From Eriocheir sinensis (Eukaryota; Arthropoda; Malacostraca; Decapoda; Varunidae): 64,000 nucleotides of DNA. The DNA is taken from positions 206,001-270,000 of the forward strand of contig NW_026111655.1 of NCBI RefSeq assembly GCF_024679095.1. The letters run 5' to 3'. Every line of letters begins with the position of its first letter. Positions within the stretch are counted from its first letter, which is position 1. The position numbers and the translations under genes were made by a program. Positions 50,261 to 61,229 of the stretch are shown here, in pieces. The notes beneath the pieces were generated by a model that saw nothing but the letters and a program-made list of their open reading frames with translations, was not told the origin of the DNA and made no database searches.

Positions 50261-52669
50261 ATGGAGAAAACTGTAAAGGAAGAGATAGCTGACTTGCTGG
50301 GTCCATGGGAAAGTGAACACTGCCCAGACCAACAGCGTACTGACACTGACCAGGAAGACCCTAGGGTACAAACACAGTCAAAGAAAGAGCCACAAGCGGG
50401 TAACAACGTGAAAATGGAAGAACTCGAGGAAGAGGTAGATTTTCTAAAAACATCAATGTTAGAATTAGTGGACCGATTACGTAGAAGCCAAGAAGACTCC
50501 CCTACCAAACCACTGCTTAAACCAAGGGACATACCCGTCCTCGAGAGAAGACACTTGAAGGGAGTAGAAGGAGGAGGCAGATTAGAGGTATTCCTTTCCC
50601 AGATAGAACAATGCACCCCACGGGGGGAAGATCGAAAAAGAATAGCTTTGAGTCGAGTAGACGCCGAATTAGCAGTTTACATTCAAAGCACTCTGAAGCA
50701 TGGCCCCGTGGTGGACTGGGAAGAATTCAAGACATCACTGATCAAAGAACTAACGGATCAGAGTAAAGGAAAGGTATTCGACGCCTTAAATGACCTCAAA
50801 TACTCATATGAGGAAGACGCAACCGAATTTGTCACCCAACTTAAATGCAAATTCGCACTCCTGGAGGTAAAATCAAATCCAGGAGAAGTGCCAAAGAGGG
50901 AAAAGTTGATAAAAACAAAGTTGCTAAAGGGAATGCCTCGAGATAGTAGAGACAGGCTAGAAATATATATGGATAATCACGTGCCACTCGACACCTTTAT
51001 GGAAAAACTAGAGGTGGAACGACTAGTAGCCCTAGCAAGGAAAAAAGACAGTGTCTTTATGGTGACGGACGACGCTCCTCCGGCTGGTGCATCAGGCACG
51101 GGAGCATCACCAGTAACATCCCCGAAGGCTGAATCCTTGGCTGAACCTACCGCCTTAACCTCCTATCTCGATCGAATCGAGCGCAGACTAGAGCGGTGGG
51201 AAGAGCAAAAGAAACAACCTCGAGAGAGAAGGACATCAGTGTACTGCCCGTATTGTAGGTCCACAACACACGACGTGCAGTCATGGTTTAAGAATCCGCT
51301 TCCCGGTTCGTGTTTTGATTGTTTGAGGATGAACTGCCGAAGAGGGTACCCTGGTTGTCCAGGGAGGAAGACCTTTCAGACACGGTCACTGGCGCAAGCT
51401 AGGTCCCCAATAATCACAGTCAACATCAAAAGCCATATGCTAGAGGCCCTGCTCGACACTGGTAGCGAAATGTCATTAATCAAAGAAAGTGTGGTGCAAC
51501 AACTCCATCTCAAGGTAGTTACAGGAAAAACCATCCCGCAATTACAGGGTATCACAGGGAAGAAACTCAGAATCCTAGGGCAAACCACTACTTCCATCAT
51601 AGTTGGTGACAACCAACCTTTAGAGGTACCCCTAGCCATCGTACCCGATAATTACTTGGAACCAGCCTTGTTGTTGGGCATGAATGCCCTGGGAAGAATA
51701 ACCCTAACCCTTGACCACCGAAACAAGAGAATTACCTGGAATAATGTCACCTACCCACTTAAATATCATGAACATCGCTACGGGAAGGTGACGCACATAA
51801 AGATTCAATCCATTGCCACCCACAAATCTTCCTCGGCCAAAGCTTTCGTGAGACTAAGAGCAAAATTAAAATTACCACCTTTCAGTGCTGCTATGAGGGA
51901 AATCAAAGTGGATGAAGCACCTGGTACTACCCTGGTGGTTGACCCGGAACATAAGAACGTGCAAGGAGGGTTGCCTCTCATTACGGAGGTAACCGAGGAA
52001 AAAACCATCTTCCTCCCAATGATCAATAATAGTAAATTAGACCTAACACTACATCAAGGGGTATTCCTGGCACGTTATGAAATAATCAACAGTAACCTTG
52101 AAGAGTTTCCGGAGGCAAAATGCTTAAAAACCACGATCAGTGAGTCGATGGGGCCCGAAAATGACGCGGTCCCAGGGAAAATGTCCAGAGGAGACAAATT
52201 AAACACCATATTAAGCGAAAGAGATTGGACTCGCTTAAATGAAGAACAGAAACAAAAATTATTCCAAATAATACGGCGCCACGAGTTGTTATTTATGGTA
52301 GACAAAAATGAGTTAGGCTTGATAACAGCGCCCCCAGCCCACATTAATGTCGAGAATCCCGTACCATGCAGGGCCCCCATTTATAGATACCCAGAAAAAG
52401 CAAAGGAGCTAATAGGAGAGATTATAGAGGACCTAGCGCAGAGAGACATAATAGAGCCATCTACCGCCGCCTGGTTGTCACCAATAGTTCTGGTTAGTAA
52501 ACCGTCCGGCGAGAAAAGAATGTGCCTGGATTACCGCAAGGTTAACACCCATTTAGCAGTAGACATACACCCTCTACCAAAACTTGAGGAACTAGTAGAG
52601 AGTGTCGGGACAGCAATACTATGCCACCTTAGATATGAAAGATGGATACTATCAAGTGCTTTTAGATGA
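50261..52669 (+). CDS. gag-protease-reverse transcriptase N-part of the LTR element
   Basis: 802 residues. The N-terminal coiled, acidic segment contains EELEEEVDFLKTSML. The capsid-like retrotransposon gag domain spans about residues 100-260 (VDWEEFKTSLIKELTD, DATEFVTQLKCKFALLE). A Cys-rich segment lies near 328-368 (YCPYCRST, CFDCLRMNCRRGYPGCPG) in the nucleocapsid position, but not of simple CCHC form. The aspartic protease has LLDTGSEMSLI (Asp at residue 399, codon 51,455). The reverse transcriptase start has WLSPIVLVSKPSGEKRMCLD and YRKVNTHLAVDIHPLPK. The frame is lost near 52,612 (one base), so the end of this ORF (HLRYERWILSSAFR) is out-of-frame readthrough. Gag and pol are one frame here. 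Confidence 0.9.
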   Translation: MEKTVKEEIADLLGPWESEHCPDQQRTDTDQEDPRVQTQSKKEPQAGNNVKMEELEEEVDFLKTSMLELVDRLRRSQEDSPTKPLLKPRDIPVLERRHLKGVEGGGRLEVFLSQIEQCTPRGEDRKRIALSRVDAELAVYIQSTLKHGPVVDWEEFKTSLIKELTDQSKGKVFDALNDLKYSYEEDATEFVTQLKCKFALLEVKSNPGEVPKREKLIKTKLLKGMPRDSRDRLEIYMDNHVPLDTFMEKLEVERLVALARKKDSVFMVTDDAPPAGASGTGASPVTSPKAESLAEPTALTSYLDRIERRLERWEEQKKQPRERRTSVYCPYCRSTTHDVQSWFKNPLPGSCFDCLRMNCRRGYPGCPGRKTFQTRSLAQARSPIITVNIKSHMLEALLDTGSEMSLIKESVVQQLHLKVVTGKTIPQLQGITGKKLRILGQTTTSIIVGDNQPLEVPLAIVPDNYLEPALLLGMNALGRITLTLDHRNKRITWNNVTYPLKYHEHRYGKVTHIKIQSIATHKSSSAKAFVRLRAKLKLPPFSAAMREIKVDEAPGTTLVVDPEHKNVQGGLPLITEVTEEKTIFLPMINNSKLDLTLHQGVFLARYEIINSNLEEFPEAKCLKTTISESMGPENDAVPGKMSRGDKLNTILSERDWTRLNEEQKQKLFQIIRRHELLFMVDKNELGLITAPPAHINVENPVPCRAPIYRYPEKAKELIGEIIEDLAQRDIIEPSTAAWLSPIVLVSKPSGEKRMCLDYRKVNTHLAVDIHPLPKLEELVESVGTAILCHLRYERWILSSAFR

Positions 52670-54524
52670 ACCAAGCCGGGATTTAACCACATTTACTGAG
52701 GGGATTAATCTATACCGATTTAAAAGGTTACCCTTTGGCTTGTCTTGTTCCCCAGCTATTTTTAGTAGACAGTTACAAACCGCCCTTGCACCCCTCTTAA
52801 AGGCGGAATGGATAAAGACTTACTTAGACGACGTGATCATAAGTGCACCTGACTTTAATACCCTTCTCAGTAGACTCCATGAGACCTTCGAGCACATGGG
52901 AGGGGTAGGAATCAAGTTGAACCTATCAAAATGTAACATTGGGCAAAAGGAAGTCAAATTCTTAGGGCATGTAGTCTCTCGGGAAGGATATCGACCGGAC
53001 CCTAAAAACATCGAAGCAATTGAGAAAATGAAAGCCCCAACAACCGTTAAAGAAACCCGCAGATTCCTGGGAATGTGTTCATTTTACAGACGACACATTG
53101 GGCAATTCTCGAAACTAGCCGCCCCCTTAACTAACTTAACCCAAAAGGGATTACAATTCGAATGGTCAGCAGAGTGTCAGCAGGCTTTCGAGACTCTGAA
53201 AGGGAAATTAATAGCAGCCCCCATCCTAGGACGGGCAGATATGTCAAGAAGCTTCATCCTAGAAACAGATGCCAGCCTCACCCATGTGGGTGCTGTGCTA
53301 ATGCAAATCGATGATAATAATTTACCCAGGGTCATCGGTTATTTTTCCAAAAAACTTCGTCCGGCAGAAATGAGGTATTCAACCACCGACAGGGAAGCCT
53401 TAGCTATAGTATTGGCATGTCGCCAGTTCCACCATTTCCTGTGGGGCACGAAAGTATTTGTGCGGACAGATCACCAACCGCTAGTCTCCATCTTTAGGCA
53501 AAAAACTAAATCACCCCGCATGAATCGGTGGATTTTAGAAATGAGGGATTACCATTTTTCAATTGATTACAAATCAGGGAAAAAGAACGTAGTGGCTGAC
53601 CAATTAAGTCGCCCAGTAAGACCTATAAGACCTTGGGGCGGCCAAAGTGAGTTATTTCTGGGAAGAACAAGGGAAGAGTTTAGCCAGCTGCAAATGCAGG
53701 AACCAAGGTGGAGGGAGATGAGACAGTATTTAGAGGGAGGATGTATCCCACGCTCAAAATACCCTAGAGCAACCCTCGCACAATTTAACATAGAGGATGA
53801 AATATTATACTCCACCCGCAGGAAGAAAGACAACACCATATTGTACACCCTGGTAATACCAAATGAATTAAGGCGGCAGGCTCTAAGTTTTGCACATGAG
53901 AGAGAGTCGGGTCATTTAGGTTTTCTCAAATCTGCCCTCAAGGCAGAAGACTATTTTTATTGGCCCAACTTGAGAGCAGATATGAGAAAACATATTAAAG
54001 AATGTATAACTTGTCAGCAACTCAAAACTGCTAGGGGCCTTCAAATGCAATGGCAAGAGCTTCCACCATGTAATAAACCCCTTGAGAGAATTAGTATGGA
54101 CATCACAGATATGCACACGACCAACAGCGGACATCGATATGTCCTGACGCTTATAGATCACTACTCTAGGTATGTAAAATTTATAAAGATGAGATCAAGG
54201 TTAGCGGAGGAGGTAGTGAAGGGTTTGCAAACGTACATGGGAGATTTTGGGGCACCGAAAGTGCTCTTAACGGACAATGCGCGCGAGTTCCACGCAACCA
54301 TTGTCAAAGACCTATGTACCAGAATGGGCACCCAGTTGGTGTTCAGCACTCCTTACCATCCCCTAGGCAACTCTATCTCAGAACGGATGCACAGAACAAT
54401 GAAATCAGTCCTAGCTACGTTGTGCCGAGGACACCCCCACCGGTGGCCAAACTATCTCGGGCAGTGCCAGACAGTCTTAAACGCGGCAGTGCACGAAACA
54501 ACCGGGAGCAACCGTTCTACCTAA
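52602..54524 (+). CDS. reverse transcriptase-RNase H-integrase of the LTR element
   Basis: Continues pol in the +1-shifted frame from about 52,617. Reverse transcriptase: YYATLDMKDGYYQV, LPFGLSCSPAIF, TYLDDVII (YLDD at 52,821-52,832). RNase H: FILETDASLTHVGAVL, STTDREALAIVLACRQFHHF, VRTDHQPL. Integrase: zinc-binding HERESGHLG..CITCQQ, catalytic Asp at 54,099 (SMDITD), Asp at 54,273 (LTDNAREF) and Glu at 54,381 (SISERMHRT), spacing D-x57-D-x35-E. All key catalytic residues are present. The frame is lost near 54,505. Confidence 0.9.
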   Translation: MSGQQYYATLDMKDGYYQVLLDEPSRDLTTFTEGINLYRFKRLPFGLSCSPAIFSRQLQTALAPLLKAEWIKTYLDDVIISAPDFNTLLSRLHETFEHMGGVGIKLNLSKCNIGQKEVKFLGHVVSREGYRPDPKNIEAIEKMKAPTTVKETRRFLGMCSFYRRHIGQFSKLAAPLTNLTQKGLQFEWSAECQQAFETLKGKLIAAPILGRADMSRSFILETDASLTHVGAVLMQIDDNNLPRVIGYFSKKLRPAEMRYSTTDREALAIVLACRQFHHFLWGTKVFVRTDHQPLVSIFRQKTKSPRMNRWILEMRDYHFSIDYKSGKKNVVADQLSRPVRPIRPWGGQSELFLGRTREEFSQLQMQEPRWREMRQYLEGGCIPRSKYPRATLAQFNIEDEILYSTRRKKDNTILYTLVIPNELRRQALSFAHERESGHLGFLKSALKAEDYFYWPNLRADMRKHIKECITCQQLKTARGLQMQWQELPPCNKPLERISMDITDMHTTNSGHRYVLTLIDHYSRYVKFIKMRSRLAEEVVKGLQTYMGDFGAPKVLLTDNAREFHATIVKDLCTRMGTQLVFSTPYHPLGNSISERMHRTMKSVLATLCRGHPHRWPNYLGQCQTVLNAAVHETTGSNRST

Positions 54525-55006
54525 TGTTCTCTCGTTACGCGCCACGAAGTGTAAGTGCGCCCTTACCACAAGACGATGATGACGCGGACATAAAAATCGC
54601 GCATGAGGTGGTTAAAGAAACTAATAGGGAGAGAGCACAAAAGTGGCGAGACAAGGCTAATCGAGGGAGAATTAATCAGAGGGTAGAACTTAACAGTTTG
54701 GTCTGGGTGAAAAAGGAACAAGGTGAGTCCTCGGTACAGCGGAAGTTGGGAGTGAAGTGGTTAGGTCCGTACAAAGTTAAATAAATACTTAGGGATGGAA
54801 GTGCATATGTGCTAGAGAATGTTTTCAATGGAACACAAATACAACGTGCGGCCGAAAAAATAAAACCATATGTAGGAAAAGAACAAATCCTCATCGAACA
54901 GGAGGAAGTACTCGTACCACCGGTGGACGATAGTGATGAGGACGAAGTTGAACAACGTCCCACGAGGGAAAGAAGGCCGCCCAGAAGGCTAATAGAGGAA
55001 GTTTAG
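54505..55006 (+). pseudogene. integrase C-terminal tail of the LTR element (stop inside)
   Basis: In the original frame: QPFYLMFSRYAPRSV, RERAQKWRDKANRGRIN, LGVKWLGPYKVK, then TAA at 54,782-54,784, then LRDGSAYVLENVF and an acidic/arginine-rich end (DDSDEDEVEQ, RERRPPRRLIEEV) ending at 55,006. The frame is open on both sides of the single TAA. Confidence 0.85.
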
Positions 55007-55531
55007 GTAGGCTCCTGGGACAGAGTTGTGCGGTGCAGGACAGTAATGAACCCTCTTTGTTGCAGTGCAGAGTGGCACTGGAAAATCTCTCCCGCATCCA
55101 GGGTCAGCGAAACCCGAGGAAGCATGGGGACCCAGAAGAACCTCGTCAACCCCACCAGGAATATCTGGGACGACCTGGGCTCCCTGCAGAAGGTGTGGAA
55201 AAGGGGCTGGAAAGGCCCTACCACGCAACCCCGGATGCCAGGAGGAGGTGGGAGGTACACACCTGACACCCTACCAGGATGCCGGGTCCTGATGAGACCC
55301 CAAGGCACTCGTGCCTATATTATGGAATAATGTAGTACTATATGGTTGGCCACGATTGAAAACCAATTTTTTTGTGACCCTTAAATAATCTAGTAATGTA
55401 TTCTTTTTTTTATGTTTAGTAGGATGTTTTATATAAGATGTAACTATGTTTTATTTGGAGTGAGTAGAAATATGATTGTTTTTAGACATGTCACCCATGG
55501 GTTAGAGACTTTGAGAAAGGGATTTCAGTCT
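55007..55531 (+). other. 3' untranslated part of the LTR element
   Basis: Between the pol stop and the polypurine tract. Several 65-100-codon frames overlap in all registers, but none has a signal peptide or a transmembrane segment, so there is no support for an envelope gene. Confidence 0.5.
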
Positions 55532-55547
55532 CAGGAAGGAGGGAGCC
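55532..55547 (+). promoter_or_regulatory. polypurine tract
   Basis: CAGGAAGGAGGGAGC immediately 5' of the 3' LTR start (55,549), in the position of the plus-strand primer. Confidence 0.75.
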
Positions 55548-55548
55548 G

Positions 55549-56879
55549 TGTAACGGTCCGAATGTGAATGAATGAGAGAATGTGAGTAAGTCGGTGACAG
55601 AGTGAGTAAGTATGAGCGAGTGGGAGCGTGAATGAGTGAAAGAGTGAATGGGTAGCTGAGGAATGTAAGTGCGTAAAAGGTTATGAGAAGATAACACGGC
55701 GAGCGAATGAGCGAATATATGAACGAGTTACTGAAATCCCTCATCTCAAAGCCTCGAACCCCTCCAAGAAACCAATAACTAGTTAGTTAGATAGGTAGGG
55801 GTTTGATTGTAAAAGAATGTTCCGGAAGGGAGAGAGTCAGTAATGCGGGGTTAAAAGATCACGTGATGGAGGAGAGAAGCTGATGAGTAAGCGAGGAGGA
55901 GGAGGAAGAGGACCAGAAGCTGGGTAGACTTGAGGCGAGCACCACGGCAGCAAGCCAGAAGCTTGGAGAACGTATACACCACCCACGGCCTACTGTGTGA
56001 GGCGGGCTAGCAGGAGACGAGCAGCAGCCCTAGCAAGGAACGGCAGCGAGTTGGAGTTGGAGTTGAGAGCGGTGTCCACCTCTCCACTCAGCCCCCCCCG
56101 AAAAACCACCCACGGCCTGCGGGGTGAGACGGACTACAGGATGGGAACTTGTATGGCGGGGTAACCTGCCCCTCGACTGTCCTGGGGGCTCCAATACCAC
56201 TGCCCCCAAGCTGCTCCCTACATCAAAGGGCGCCCGCCTCTCCACACCACCCGAGCCGCTCCCTCTCTACATCAAGCGGCGCCCGTCTGTCCATCACCAG
56301 GACCGCCCATTCCCATCGTGGACGTCCTCTGCCGAGCCCGACACTCACGCAGCTCCTCCTCCTCCGCATCCATCAACTACAGAGCTAAGCATTCTGAGTA
56401 TTCCCCAAATCTCCCTTGTGCCGGTAGTTAGCTAGTTTAGAGGCCTACAGCCTGTCGGTCATTCATTTTTGTTCATATTTTTTATTAGCACTCCGCTAAC
56501 CTTTAAAGTAAACCAAATACATATTTATATCTAACCTTACTGAGTGTTATCATTTGGAGCCTGTTTTGCTGCTCATTGGAAATTACTGAACCATACACAC
56601 ATCCCCTCCATAGTACATAGTCACCATCCAATTTCTTAATGCTGTCTCAAAAAGTGGTTCCCACGGAAATCCTCCCACCCTCCATAAGTAACGCCCTTCT
56701 GGTCACAAACTTCGGAACGAGTGTTCACTTGTCCTGAGGCCTTAACATCCGGGACCAGCGCTCGACAACTACCACGCTACCACGTACCATTCACTACCCT
56801 AGTGGTTGTCATAATCAAGGGATGTAGCTTTTATTTAATTTATTTATTTAATAATTATTTTCTTATTTTCACCGCTACA
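55549..56879 (+). repeat. 3' LTR
   Basis: Matches the 5' LTR from TGTAAC to CTACA, with about six point differences and small length changes in the last AT-rich 60 bp. Confidence 0.9.
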
Positions 56880-57607
56880 AATATATGACAGCATTTTCTT
56901 GTTTTAGAAACACTGAAAATGCTAATTAAGCACCAAGACACATATTGATGGCATTACCAGCCTAAATTCTGGCCTCCTTAGTGAGGAGTTGTACCACCGG
57001 TCAGTCATGGCGCCACGCTTGGCAGGGACTGATACCAGGCCAGTCTAAATAGTCACGATGTCAAGAGGGCACACTTGCCCGGAGGTGCTGCCCATAACGT
57101 AAGGACCTGATGAACCCGAACATTGCTCCTCCTCCCACCACCAACAATCTCTGTGGTAAATTTGACTGATTCCTTTTTGCTTCTTCTGGTTTAGGTCTGG
57201 TCTAGAATAAGCTTATTAGAGGAACAGTGATGGTGGGAGGAATATCACAGCTAGTCCATAAGAAGAACATAAGAACATAGTGAAACTGCAAGAGGCCGGG
57301 CGGCCTACACAGGGCAGCTCCAGAATCCCTCCCACTACTCACGATGGGTGAGGTGTAGTTTCAGGGGTTACAGGTAGAGGCTTGATCCTCGTTTACCTTC
57401 GGTACGGGCGTACGCTCCAGTACCATGTCTCCTTACTGCACCCACACCTCACTGCTACCTGTCATCCTCGTCCATGTAGCTATCCAGTCTACTCCTAAAA
57501 CAAGCTATCGTCCCTGCACTAACTATGTGATTTCTGAGTCAATTCCATTCCCCCACCACCCTATTACTAAACCAATGCTTGCCTATATCTCTCTTAAATC
57601 TATACGT

Positions 57608-58163
57608 TTATAATTTAAATCCATTACTGCGAGTTCTATCCTGCTGGCTAATTCTCAGTATTTTACTTATATCGCCTTTGTTGTAACCCTTGACCCATTT
57701 GAATACTTCTATCAGATCTCCCCGCACTCTTCGTCTCTCTAGTGAATGTAAGTTTAGATGTTTCAGCCTATTTCGATATGGGAGGTTCCTCAGCCCCTGA
57801 ATCATCTTGGTCCTCCTCCTCTAAACTGATTCTAGCAAGTTGATGTCCATTCTGTAGTGTGGGCACCAAAACTGGACAGCATAATCTAAGTGTGGCCTAA
57901 CTAACACTAAATAGAGTCTGAGGATGACCTCTGCACTCCTGTTGGTTACCGTCCTGTTAATAAATCCTAATACCCTGTTAGCCCTGTTCCTCGCACTAAT
58001 ACATTGCTTCCTTAGTTTTAGGTCAGAGTTCACTAACACCCCCAAATCCCTTTCACACTCAGACCTGCCTATTGCTGTGGAGTCTAAGCTATACCCGTGT
58101 AATGGGTTGCGTGTTCCTACACTAAGTATGCTACACTTGGTGATGTTAAAATTCATCTGGCAT
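57608..58163 (-). pseudogene. reverse transcriptase 3' part of the CR1-like LINE
   Basis: WQMNFNITKCSILSVG, ECERDLGVLVNSDLKL, ANRVLGFINRTVTNRS, LYLVLVRPHLDYAVQFW, MIQGLRNLPYRNRLKHL, LERRRVRGDLIEVFKWVKGY. A frameshift lies near 57,815. It ends in a 3' untranslated region with a GGCCGGGCGGCC block. Confidence 0.85.
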
Positions 58164-59108
58164 ATCAATGACTTAGATACAGGAATTAGTAGTGATGTTA
58201 GTAAATTTGCAGATGATACCAAGATTGGTAGAGCAATTGAGTCGGATCAGGACGCTAGTATTCTCCAGGGTGAACTCAACAGATTGTATGACTGGGCGCA
58301 TATATGGCAGATGGAGTTCAATGTAGGGAAGTGCAGTATTCTGAGTGTAGGTAGGATCAACCCCTCACATAACTATTGCTTAAATGACACTCTCATAAGC
58401 AGGTCTGGGTGCGAGAGGGATTTAGGGGTCTTAGTGAGCTCTGATCTCCGTCCAAGGGCACAATGCATTCAAGCTAGAAATCGAGCAAATAGGGTACTGG
58501 GATTTATTTCAAGGAGCGTAAGCAACAGAAGCCCCGAAGTCTTCCTCAAACTATATTTAGCATTAGTTAGACCTCATCTTGACTATGCGGTTCAGTTCTG
58601 GTCACCTTACTACAGAATGGATATCAAAATTTTAGAATCGGTGCAGAGGAGGATGACTAAGATGATTCAGGGGTTGAGAAACTTGCCATACGAGGAAAAA
58701 CTCAAACAGTTAAACTTGCATTCTCTAGAAAGGCGAAGGGTGCGTGGAGACATGATCGAGGTTTATAAATGGATGAAGGGCTTTAATAAGGGAGACATTC
58801 ATAAGGTTTTGTTGGTAAGAGAACCGGGTAGGACACGAAGTAATGGGTTTAAACTGGATAAATTCAGATTCAACAGGGACACAGGCAAAAATTGGTTTAC
58901 AAATAGGGCGGTGGATGAGTGGAATAGGCTTAGCAGTCACGTGGTGAGTGCCAATACAATTGTCACATTAAAAAATAGACTAGATAAATTCATGGACAGC
59001 GATATTAGGTGGGGTTAGATACACGGGAGCTTAGGGTCAAAGGAGCTGCCTCGTACAGGCCTACCGGCCTATTGCAGACTCCTGCGTTCTTATGTTCTTA
59101 TGTTCTTA
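58164..59108 (+). mobile_element. 5'-truncated LINE inserted in inverse orientation
   Basis: The plus frame, open to TAG 59,018, encodes INDLDTGISSDVSKFADDTK (catalytic FADD), LYDWAHIWQMEFNVGKCSIL, ANRVLGFISRSVSNRS, LALVRPHLDYAVQFWSP, LERRRVRGDMIEVYKWMKGF and TNRAVDEWNRLSSHVV. It ends with GGCCTACCGGCC and three TTCTTATG units, a CR1-style 8-bp 3' tail. It is a related but distinct subfamily from the LINE it interrupts. The reading frame has no break from the start of the fragment to its stop, so it is younger than its host copy. Confidence 0.85.
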
Positions 59109-60394
59109 TTTCTCTGACCAAGCTGACAGTTTGTTGAGATCCTCCTGCAGTGCTCTAGCATCCTCCCCTTTTCCTAATAGTGCGTCCTATTTTGGTGTCA
59201 TCTGCAAATTTGCCTATGTCACTAGTTATCCCATTCTCTATGTCATTGATGTATATAATGAATAAAAGCGGGCTAAAACTGAACCTTGAGGAACCCCACT
59301 GGTAACATTACCCCATTTGGATTTTTTACCGTTAATGGTAACCCTCTGTTTCCTGTCGCTAATCCACGCCTTAATCCAATCAAATACCTTCCCTCTTATC
59401 CCATGAGCCCTGACTTTATTTAAGTCTCTGGTTAGGTACCTTATCGAAGGCCTTATTAAAATCAAGATAAACCACATCATAGCTCTCATCATTGTCAGCC
59501 GCCTCGTATACTCTATTGTAAAAGGATAAAAGGTTAGTGAGGCACGACTTTCCTTTAATAAACCCATGCTGTGAGTCGTGAATTAAATTGTCTGTCAATA
59601 TGGTCCCTAATACTATTAGTTATTATTGACTCAATCATTTTACCTATAACTGACGTCAAACTAATCGGCCTATAGTTCTCCATAGAAGATTTGTCACCCT
59701 TCTTAAATATTGGAATAACGTGTGTCTGCCTCCATGAAACAGGCACCACCCCTGTGTCTAGTGACTTCCTAAATACTTCTGTTAACTGCCCACTTATTTC
59801 AGTTTCACATTCCTTTATCACCCTGGGGAAAAGTTCATCTGGCCCTGGCGCCTTAGTGACTTTAAGTCTATCTATCTGTCTAATCACGAGCTCCCTACTT
59901 ATGTTGATGTCGGTTAATTCTTCTACCTCTTCTCCCCCGTAGATCTGTTCTCCCTGAGGTATATCATCTACTCCTTCTTTGGTAAATACGGTTAAGAAAT
60001 ATCTATTTAACGCCTCGCTCATTTCCTCATCACTATCAATCAGTGATTATCCTGACTTAAGCGGCCCTATCTTATCCCTAACCTTGGTCTTATAAAGCTG
60101 AAAGAAGCCCTTTGGATTGGTCTTTGCTTCCCTGGCAATTCTAATCTCATAATTACGTTTTGCCATACGTGTGTTCTTCTTTACTGCTCTAGCTAAATCG
60201 TTGTAACTATCCCTTAGGTGAGTTTCCCCCCTTTTAATTCTAACATATAGTCCTCTTTTCCTTCCTATTTCAGTTTTTAGCCTTTCTGTCATCCATCGCG
60301 GGTAATTACCTGTTAACCTGACTTCCCTGTGAGGTATAAACTGTTTCTGTCCTAGTTTAATCTCCCTGACCAGACTATTGTACTCGCCCTCCAA
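59109..60394 (-). pseudogene. reverse transcriptase 5' part of the CR1-like LINE
   Basis: KTEIGRKRGLYVRIKRGETH, ANFNP-like [87 protein letters not shown] (first catalytic Asp present), RKQRVTINGKKSKWGNV, SGVPQGSVL and KFADDTKIG. Three frame breaks and one stop (near 60,045) occur. Confidence 0.85.
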
Positions 60395-60484
60395 GTTACT
60401 GCCCTAAGCCTTTGCAGCTGCTTTCTTAAGCCCTCATAGTCTGCCTTCCTGAAGTCGGGTATTAATGTGTTGTTACTGCTGACT

Positions 60485-61209
60485 CTATCCTCTCATTTAA
60501 CATTAAATCTAATTTCCTTATGATCACTGTTACCTAATGAATCCCCAACCTCAATGTTGCTTATTTTGTCCTCTCTATTAGTTAACAACAAATCCAAAAT
60601 ATTTTCTTCCCTCGTTGGTGTTCTAATTAACTGCTTAAGGAAACTATCCTGTATCACGTCTAACAAATCCTGTGCCTCTTGATCTCCGGATAAAGTATCC
60701 CACTTTATGTTCCTATAACTGAAATCCCCAATTACACACACATTCCTATATCTTGACGCCCTACTAATTTCTTGTAAAAGGGGTTGGCTACTGTCCCTGG
60801 TAAGGTTGGGCGGTCTGTAAAGTACTCCGATGACAAGCTTCTCCTTTCTACCTATTGTTTCTACCCAGAGGGATTCTGTATTGCTATCTTCCTTGACTGA
60901 GTTGTTAATGACACACTTAAGATTGTCCCTGATGAAGAGTGCGACCCCACCCCCCTTCCTGCCTATTCGATCTTAGTGGAGTAACTTATACCCTTCAATC
61001 TCTAATTCTGGGAGAAAGTGTCTGTCTGCAGTGTTTATCCATGACTCTGTGATCGCTATCATATCAAATTTCTCTACGCACGCCTTTCCCCTCAATAAAT
61101 CTATCTTATTCCTAATACTTCTACTGTTTGTATAGTACACATTAAGACCTACCCCTTGCCTTACCCTATTATTATTACTACATTTAGTGCTCGCACTTGG
61201 TATTGCCAT
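60485..61209 (-). pseudogene. APE-type endonuclease of the CR1-like LINE
   Basis: NVYYTNSRSIRNKIDLLRG, DMIAITESWINTADR (catalytic Glu) at the N-terminal side; VIGDFSYRNIKWDT (GDF), ENILDLLLTNREDKISNIE and NSDHKEIRF (terminal SDH) at the C-terminal side. The centre (60,745-60,970) contains frame breaks but keeps the expected length. Confidence 0.8.
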
Positions 61210-61229
61210 CTTAGGCCCCTTCTTACTTA

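Larger units (their letters stand above)
48291..56883 (+). mobile_element. complete Ty3/gypsy-type LTR retrotransposon
   Basis: Element 48,295-56,879 flanked by 4-bp duplications AATA (48,291-48,294 and 56,880-56,883). Two LTRs of about 1.34 kb begin TGTAAC and end CTACA. Internal order: leader with a small ORF, gag, protease, reverse transcriptase, RNase H, integrase, chromodomain-free C-tail, purine tract. Integrase after RNase H defines the Ty3/gypsy arrangement. LTRs differ by only about six substitutions over 1.27 kb outside the AT-rich end, so insertion was recent. The coding region has two frameshifts and one stop. No envelope ORF was seen between the integrase tail and the 3' LTR. Confidence 0.9.

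Noticed and set aside
55028..55330. Envelope-like gene in the LTR element
   Set aside because: Overlapping short frames in all registers with no signal peptide, membrane segment or cysteine pattern.
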